This document shows positions 63,064-64,000 of a stretch of 64,000 nucleotides of DNA, piece after piece. Numbering within the stretch: position 1 is the first letter of the stretch; each line of letters opens with the position of its first letter. The translations under genes were made by a program, and so were the position numbers. The notes under the pieces were generated by a model, which was not told where the DNA came from, made no database searches, and saw only the letters and a list, made by a program, of their open reading frames with translations. This DNA comes from an uncultured Prevotellaceae bacterium (GTDB lineage: Bacteria; Bacteroidota; Bacteroidia; Bacteroidales; Bacteroidaceae), in assembly GCA_900315565.1 (NCBI GenBank), contig OMZS01000018.1, forward strand, positions 1 through 64,000, in the 5' to 3' direction.

Positions 63064-63717
63064 ATGAAACGCCCTGCCATCGAAATTCCAGAGGTTCTCA
63101 CAAGTTGCATGTCGCAAGGGGTTCCCGAAGCAAACGCCGACAAGCGTGAGGCGCGTGTGCTCCTCCATGCCTGCTGCGCACCCTGCTCGTCGGCCATTGT
63201 TGAGTGGATGGTGAACCACGGATTGCAACCCCACATCTACTACTACAATCCCAACATTTTCCCGCTCGAAGAATACAACATCCGCAAACTAGAAAGCAAA
63301 CGCCACGCCGAAAGCCTGGGTCTCAGCTGGACCGACGGCGACTACAACCACGACCAGTGGCACCGCCGCGTGTGCCTGAACCAGGAAACCACCGAGCACC
63401 AGATGGAGAACGAGCCCGAGCGTGGCCGGCGCTGCCAGCAATGTTTCAACATGCGTTTGCTTGCCGCCGCCCGAAAGGCCAAAGAACTGGGCATCACCGT
63501 GTTTGCCACAACCCTAGCCTCGTCGCGATGGAAGAGCATCGAGCAAATCAACCGTGCCGGCATCGACGCGCAAAACCAGGTGCCCGGCACGCTGTTCTGG
63601 GCTCAGAACTGGCGCAAAGGCGGACTCTACGAGCGACGCAACCAGCTGCTCAAAGAGTTTAATTTCTATAATCAGCAATACTGTGGTTGCGAATACAGCA
63701 GGAAGAAGGAAGAATAA
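63064..63717 (+). CDS. queH: Epoxyqueuosine reductase QueH
   Basis: A 217-residue cytoplasmic iron-sulfur enzyme for the last step of queuosine synthesis in tRNA. VLLHACCAPCSSAIVEWM has the CC and C pair, RGRRCQQCFNMRL the C-x2-C, and QYCGCEYS the last pair, which together bind the metal and cluster sites. FNPNIFP-like YYNPNIFPLEEY and LASSRWKSIEQI are family blocks. It is not related to QueG. The first 35 residues precede the core and may be a linker. Confidence 0.93.
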   Translation: MKRPAIEIPEVLTSCMSQGVPEANADKREARVLLHACCAPCSSAIVEWMVNHGLQPHIYYYNPNIFPLEEYNIRKLESKRHAESLGLSWTDGDYNHDQWHRRVCLNQETTEHQMENEPERGRRCQQCFNMRLLAAARKAKELGITVFATTLASSRWKSIEQINRAGIDAQNQVPGTLFWAQNWRKGGLYERRNQLLKEFNFYNQQYCGCEYSRKKEE

Positions 63718-63756
63718 AAATGAAAAAATAAAGATTAAAGATTAAAGATTTTTGCC

Positions 63757-64000
63757 ATGAACGAGCAGAAACGCCTTGAACGCTCGACACGCCTGCACAA
63801 CAACCGCTATTACGCACTGCTGCAAAGGCTCACCGAATATCTGGACCGCTACTATCTCGATGCGGCCCTGGGATTTGCCATTCCGGGCGGCATAGGCGAC
63901 ATGATTTCGGCCCTGTTCTCATTGGCCTATGCCTATTTTGCAGCTTTCGTCATCAGGTCGGTACCCCTTACACTGGCCATCCTCAACAACAGCCTGCGCG
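63757..64000 (+). CDS. DUF4112 membrane protein, 3' end outside the window
   Basis: An ATG at 63757 opens a frame that stays open to the window edge (81 codons): NEQKRLERSTRLHNNRYY, then LDAALGFAIPGGIGDMISAL and SLAYAYFAAFVIRSVPLTLA. The sequence A-x-G-F-x-I-P-G-G-I-G-D-x-I is the DUF4112 signature, a small two-helix membrane domain of unknown role. The leader has three aaagatt heptamers (63730-63750) ending seven bases before the ATG. Confidence 0.82.
   Translation, partial: MNEQKRLERSTRLHNNRYYALLQRLTEYLDRYYLDAALGFAIPGGIGDMISALFSLAYAYFAAFVIRSVPLTLAILNNSLR

Overview
The window is chromosomal DNA of a Bacteroidales bacterium and looks most like Prevotella or a close relative. Promoters have the Bacteroidetes form (TTTG, about 20 bases, TAnnTTTG), Shine-Dalgarno sequences are mostly absent, and secreted glycoside hydrolases (GH2, GH3, GH29), an S9B peptidase, DUF2723, DUF4112 and BspA-like genes are typical of the group. 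Most coding DNA is moderately GC-rich, while the gaps between genes are AT-rich and crowded with short repeats. I saw no rRNA, tRNA, CRISPR array, prophage or insertion sequence with a transposase.

Layout. 0-1.4 kb: HxlR regulator and acyl-ACP thioesterase. 1.7-9.5 kb: a plus-strand set of glycan genes (DUF1593 hydrolase, GH29 fucosidase, large GH2 beta-galactosidase, MFS exporter), then crcB, a decayed nitroreductase-like fragment and murQ. 11.5-15.6 kb: small outer-membrane protein, EamA transporter, tandem PAP2 phosphatase, lipoprotein. 15.65-17.32 kb: a gene-free repeat island bracketed by 126-bp inverted repeats. 17.4-23.2 kb (minus): BASS transporter, then a glycogen operon (debranching enzyme, glycosyltransferase, GH57). 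23.3-32 kb (minus): secreted proteins of unknown role, a second repeat cluster, a low-GC gene, a lipid kinase, a BspA-like protein, an AraC-type pseudogene and a miaA operon.

32-35 kb holds a gapA gene broken by a deletion at its active site, divergent from mscL. 35.9-41.9 kb: GH3 xylosidase/glucosidase, a DUF4160-DUF2442 pair with its own palindromic operator, adenosine deaminase, EamA transporter, DUF3237. 42-46.2 kb: RND pump and adaptor without an outer-membrane channel. 46.5-49.5 kb: second GH2 and a DUF2807 lipoprotein. 50.2-64 kb (plus): CysE-type acetyltransferase, THUMP methyltransferase with a 12-unit peptide-repeat tail, S9B peptidase, SH3b protein, purD, two membrane proteins, DUF2723, a CE4 deacetylase, queH and the start of a DUF4112 gene.

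The genes are mostly familiar; the unusual content is in the repeats. An octamer array (consensus aaatYgtR) ends exactly two bases before the start codon of three unrelated genes. Two arrays carry AGTCAAC every 22-23 bases, 33 kb apart. A 108-bp MITE-like element is present twice, an intergenic heptamer repeat lies in frame inside the GH2 gene, and a 60-bp dispersed repeat supplies stop codons. Enzyme oddities are the broken gapA, a PAP2 domain lacking its nucleophile histidine and a GH57 protein that seems to lack its nucleophile glutamate.
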